Assembly (NCBI GenBank): GCA_963783235.1
Contig: CAWAMN010000001.1
Span: forward strand, 558,001-622,000
Direction of reading: 5' to 3'
Source: Thiohalomonas sp963783235
GTDB taxonomy: Bacteria; Pseudomonadota; Gammaproteobacteria; Thiohalomonadales; Thiohalomonadaceae
DNA length: 64,000 nt
The position numbers were made by a program, and so were the translations under genes. Below the pieces are notes generated by a model. It searched no databases. It saw nothing but the letters and a program-made list of their open reading frames with translations, and was not told the origin of the DNA. Positions 61,729 through 64,000 of the stretch are shown one piece after another. Every line of letters starts with the position of its first letter. The first letter of the stretch is position 1.

Positions 61729-61950
61729 TTAGGCGGCGAGCTTGTCTTCCATCTTGGCGACCTTCTTCGCCGCTTTGATGTGCTCGCTCACGGCGTTGCG
61801 GTAGGCGCTGCCCAGCTCTTTGTCGGCCGGGTCTTCGAGGAATGCCTTCTGGCTGTCGACGACAGCTTTCTTCGCGTCGCGCATCTCAGCCTTGGCATCA
61901 CGCAGGGCGGCTTTGGCTTCTTTGGTGTCCATGATCTTGCTACGGGCCAT
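61729..61950 (-). CDS. Small coiled-coil basic protein, unknown
   Basis: 73 residues, almost wholly helical: MARSKIMDTKEAKAALRDAK, AEMRDAKKAVVDSQKAF, then IKAAKKVAKMEDKLAA. Alternating Lys/Asp/Ala heptads suggest a coiled coil or DNA/RNA-associated helix. SD AAGGAGA. Unrecognised. Confidence 0.6.
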   Translation of the reverse strand: MARSKIMDTKEAKAALRDAKAEMRDAKKAVVDSQKAFLEDPADKELGSAYRNAVSEHIKAAKKVAKMEDKLAA

Positions 61951-61952
61951 CG

Positions 61953-62321
61953 TTACTTCTCCTTCTTGGTTTGGTTTGAACTTCCTTGTCCGAGGTACTG
62001 CCTCGTCAGTGTCTCTTTCGCCCTCAGCTCAGCGAGCCGAACCAGACGGCGGATAATTCGCTCCATCACCACCGGACGGCGTTGGGACTGGGACTCGACG
62101 TTCAGGGCCTCGTGGAGTTCCGCCTCACTGAGGTCTTGGATCACCGCGCCCAGCTCCTGGTATGAGGTGAGCGCGAGCTTGATGTGGTCGCGGCGGATCT
62201 CACCGGCCAACCCCAGCTCCTTGCCCAGCCGCTGGATAAGCGGACGGGGCACCTCGCCCTTGGTCATGGCGAAGTAGACCTCCGTTGTGAGGCGGAATAG
62301 CTCCACGTTGCTCTGACTCAC
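61953..62321 (-). CDS. Hypothetical phage protein, helical
   Basis: 122 residues; GTG start overlapping the upstream stop (GTGA). Helical N-terminus SQSNVELFRLTTEVYFAMTK and basic C-terminus ERIIRRLVRLAELRAKET. No family recognised. Confidence 0.6.
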   Translation of the reverse strand: MSQSNVELFRLTTEVYFAMTKGEVPRPLIQRLGKELGLAGEIRRDHIKLALTSYQELGAVIQDLSEAELHEALNVESQSQRRPVVMERIIRRLVRLAELRAKETLTRQYLGQGSSNQTKKEK

Positions 62322-63067
62322 CGACGCCGACGGCGGGCCGGGGCCTTCTTCTTCGGCGCCTTCTTCTCAACGCCGTCGAGGTTCGGCTCGGCTTCGAGGA
62401 TGGTACGAGCCTCTGTGCGCTTGGCCATCATCACCGCCAGCTCCTTGTCGTCCAGCGGCTCAGCGTTGCCGAAGGTCAGCGAGGAGTAGGTGGTCTCCGG
62501 GTGGAAACCCACCTCGGTGGTGAAGGCCACGGGCGGCAGGCCGTGCATCTTCGACAGCGTGGCCACGTAGGAGTCGAAACGCTTCAGGGCGGTGGGGCTC
62601 ACCTCCAGCGTGTAGATTTCGTCCTCCTCGGTGGCATCGGGCGGCATCACCGCCAGCAGGCGGGTGTTCTTGCACGCCTTGCCATCACCGTCGGAACCGA
62701 ACTGGTTCATCGGGCAGCTGGAGCAGTCATCGGCCTGCGGCTCCGGGCTGTTCGCGCTCGGTTCCATGTCACGGATGACGGTGCCGATGGAGAAGCAGCT
62801 CGGCGGCTGCGGGTTCTTCGGGTCCCACTTGCCCTCGTACAGGGTGTTGCGGGAACGGAAGTCGAGGATGACCAGCTGGATGGGGCCGGTGTCCACAGTA
62901 CCGTCGGGGAAAGTGAACGTTTTGTCGGTGGTCTTGATCTTGCTGCCACCGACGGCGTTGATCTGGTTCTGAATGTTGGCCGCTTCCTGCGAGAGCTGTT
63001 CGCGGATGTTGGCCGGGGTAGTGTTGCCGCGTTTGGCGACGGCGGTTCCTGGTGCTTTGCGAGCCAT
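62318..63067 (-). CDS. Phage protein with Cys cluster and basic tail, possibly nucleic-acid binding
   Basis: 249 residues from ATG 63067 with SD AAGGAGGA. N-terminal helical segment (REQLSQEAANIQNQINAVGG), a beta-rich middle (GPIQLVILDFRSRNTLYEGK; CFSIGTVIRDMEPSANSP), a Cys cluster DDCSSCPMNQFGSDGDGKAC (3 Cys) and a Lys/Arg tail (KKAPKKKAPARRRRR). The OB-like strand pattern, Cys cluster and place among replication-type genes suggest a single-strand DNA-binding protein, but this is inference. Confidence 0.65.
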   Translation of the reverse strand: MARKAPGTAVAKRGNTTPANIREQLSQEAANIQNQINAVGGSKIKTTDKTFTFPDGTVDTGPIQLVILDFRSRNTLYEGKWDPKNPQPPSCFSIGTVIRDMEPSANSPEPQADDCSSCPMNQFGSDGDGKACKNTRLLAVMPPDATEEDEIYTLEVSPTALKRFDSYVATLSKMHGLPPVAFTTEVGFHPETTYSSLTFGNAEPLDDKELAVMMAKRTEARTILEAEPNLDGVEKKAPKKKAPARRRRR

Positions 63068-63106
63068 GGTTTGGCTTCCTCCTTGCAAGGGTGGGTGGTG
63101 CTTGGG

Positions 63107-63328
63107 TTACTTCGCGCAGAACTGGGTTTCGATACCGACGACGATCTGATAAACGTCTTCCGGGTAGTTAAAGCGCCATTCAGTGACGACACCGCCGTTG
63201 AACTTGGTAGCGACATCGAAACTGATGGCGAATAGCGCGAGGTGCTTTGCGAGGTATGCGGCGAACTCACGCTGTTGAGTGACTGCGTAGGTGTCGCCGT
63301 ACTCGATGATCATGACATCGTCGTCCAT
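63107..63328 (-). CDS. Hypothetical phage protein
   Basis: 73 residues, MDDDVMIIEYGDTYAVTQQR start, SD AAGGAA. Hydrophobic helix HLALFAISFDVATKF. Unrecognised. Confidence 0.55.
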   Translation of the reverse strand: MDDDVMIIEYGDTYAVTQQREFAAYLAKHLALFAISFDVATKFNGGVVTEWRFNYPEDVYQIVVGIETQFCAK

Positions 63329-63357
63329 GGATATAACTTCCTTGTTGTTGGTTGGGG

Positions 63358-63427
63358 TGCGGGAGCAGGGGGTAGCCAGTATTCGGACTTTGCAGGTCGT
63401 AGCCCTGGTCCGTTACCCGCTCCCGCA
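63358..63427 (-). ncRNA. Structured intergenic element 3 (9-bp closing stem)
   Basis: TGCGGGAGC (63358-63366) pairs with GCTCCCGCA (63419-63427), then GGGTA/TACCC (63370-63374 / 63414-63418). The 70-nt element follows the stop of the leftward coiled-coil gene without a T tract, so it is not a simple terminator. It contains CCTGGTCCGT (63404-63413), also found in element 1 (61444-61453). Confidence 0.4.
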
Positions 63428-63435
63428 GAACTCAA

Positions 63436-63837
63436 CTACCGCTTGCGCAGATTCAACGTCCGCTTGGGGTAGCTCTGAACACCCGGGATCGGCTTGCCGC
63501 GTCGATCCTCCAGCAGCTCCCGGAACGGTGCGGCTGCGGCCCGGCGTTCCAGCAGGTCGAAGCGCTTGTAGCGGGAGATGAACTTGTAGAAGCTGTCCCA
63601 GTCCTCGACGTTGGGCACGATGTTCTCCGAGATGGAGACCGTGGCCACTTCGCCCGCAGACTTGTCGATGCCCTGCGCATCGAGGCGCTCCATGAGCTGC
63701 GCTTCGATCTCGGCTTTCTCGCCTTTGAGGCCGTCGATGATTTTGTTTTGGGCGCGGATGTCTTCGCGCAGTTCGAAGAGGTTGTCGATCAGATCGCCGA
63801 TGGTCTGCTTGGTGGTTTTCTTGGCAGTCTTTGCCAT
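63436..63837 (-). CDS. Hypothetical phage protein with N-terminal coiled coil
   Basis: 133 residues. MAKTAKKTTKQTIGDLIDNL leads into a heptad region (LFELREDIRAQNKIIDGLKG, EKAEIEAQLMERLDAQGI). A conserved-looking C-terminal half follows, with NVEDWDSFYKFISRYKRFDL and GKPIPGVQSYPKRTLNLRK. First gene after the strong leftward promoter; SD AAGGAGA. Function unknown. Confidence 0.65.
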   Translation of the reverse strand: MAKTAKKTTKQTIGDLIDNLFELREDIRAQNKIIDGLKGEKAEIEAQLMERLDAQGIDKSAGEVATVSISENIVPNVEDWDSFYKFISRYKRFDLLERRAAAAPFRELLEDRRGKPIPGVQSYPKRTLNLRKR

Positions 63838-63863
63838 GGGGGCGTTCTCCTTAACGTGGGTTT

Positions 63864-63911
63864 ATTTTACGTTAGTCGTTGTACGAAGTGCAACCCTTCG
63901 TTTCACTTCGT
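63864..63911 (-). promoter_or_regulatory. Leftward phage promoter with overlapping palindrome
   Basis: Minus-strand -35 TTGCAC (63893-63888), 18-bp spacer, -10 TAAAAT (63869-63864), 27 bp upstream of the first leftward ATG. ACGAAGTG (63883-63890) and CACTTCGT (63904-63911) form an 8-bp inverted repeat with a 13-bp spacer overlapping the -35, a good operator candidate for a phage repressor. Confidence 0.6.
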
Positions 63912-64000
63912 GGAGTAGTGCTTCTCCAGCTCCTTCTTCACGACTGCACTCCTTGAGTCCATCCAGCAGTATCTTCGGGTCAGGCATCTTCGAATCCTTC

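Noticed and set aside
62501..63235. 244-codon plus-strand frame
   Set aside because: Antisense to the Cys-cluster phage gene, which has an SD, a start and biased composition.
63358..63427. tRNA-Cys-like gene (loop CTGCAAA on the minus strand)
   Set aside because: Only three anticodon-stem pairs, no T-arm consensus and a poor D-arm; the outer stem alone is convincing.
63862..63987. 41-codon minus-strand frame at the right edge (MPDPKILLDGLKE start)
   Set aside because: It runs through the promoter and operator of the leftward module and lacks an SD; it may be the tail of an unseen gene but cannot be supported.

Overview
This window is a bacterial chromosome segment of about 60% G+C. Gene content and order point to a gammaproteobacterium: lolCD, comEC-exbBD-msbA-lpxK-kdsB, rne/rluC, the yceD-rpmF-plsX-fabHDG-acpP-fabF-pabC-mltG cluster, and uvrY-uvrC-pgsA-tRNA-Gly-tRNA-Cys. 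A secreted Gly/Tyr-repeat protein at 47.2 kb looks like a sulfur-globule envelope protein, which hints at a sulfur-oxidising (Chromatiales/Ectothiorhodospiraceae-like) host. That placement is inference; no rRNA is present to fix it.

Layout. 1-3.2 kb holds an RND efflux pair on the minus strand, broken by several frameshifts and a stop, divergent from a LysR regulator. 4.3-6.5 kb is a RelA/SpoT-type gene whose middle carries about nine single-base indels. 6.6-18.9 kb is a housekeeping run: sfsA, lolCD, a Crp/Fnr regulator, comEC, exbBD, msbA, lpxK, kdsB and a low-molecular-weight phosphatase. 18.9-24.8 kb has rne facing rluC, gph-like and sppA. 24.87-25.75 kb is a tandem array of about 90-bp palindromic units. 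25.8-29.8 kb has maf and a two-subunit biotin carboxylase/carboxyltransferase pair. 30-38.4 kb is the fatty-acid cluster. 38.4-39.7 kb has two small membrane genes and tRNA-Ser. 39.7-41.1 kb is gene-free and full of nested inverted repeats. 41.1-47.6 kb is an RND efflux/secretion operon with a Lys/Ala-rich permease tail, followed by three secreted proteins. 48-53.7 kb has a TPR protein, a dynamin-like GTPase, uvrY, uvrC and pgsA. The tRNA pair follows at 53.8-54.0 kb.

From 54.1 kb to the right edge lies the left end of a prophage or integrative element, inserted next to tRNA-Cys. It has a tyrosine integrase on the plus strand, then a leftward-transcribed module: an excisionase-like HTH, csrA, a second HTH, a thymidylate synthase with a zinc-finger-like insert, a cytosine methyltransferase, HNH, zinc ribbon, DUF3768, VRR-NUC nuclease, TrmH/SpoU methylase, DEDD exonuclease and several unknown genes. 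No structural, packaging or lysis genes are visible before the window ends.

The least explained signals are three structured intergenic elements in the prophage (61.43-61.54, 61.54-61.69 and 63.36-63.43 kb). Each is closed by a long perfect stem, and two share a decamer. Also notable are the element-borne csrA beside a host uvrY, the zinc-type insert in ThyA, the split sulfur-globule-like gene at a G6 tract, and the histone-like tail on the RND permease.
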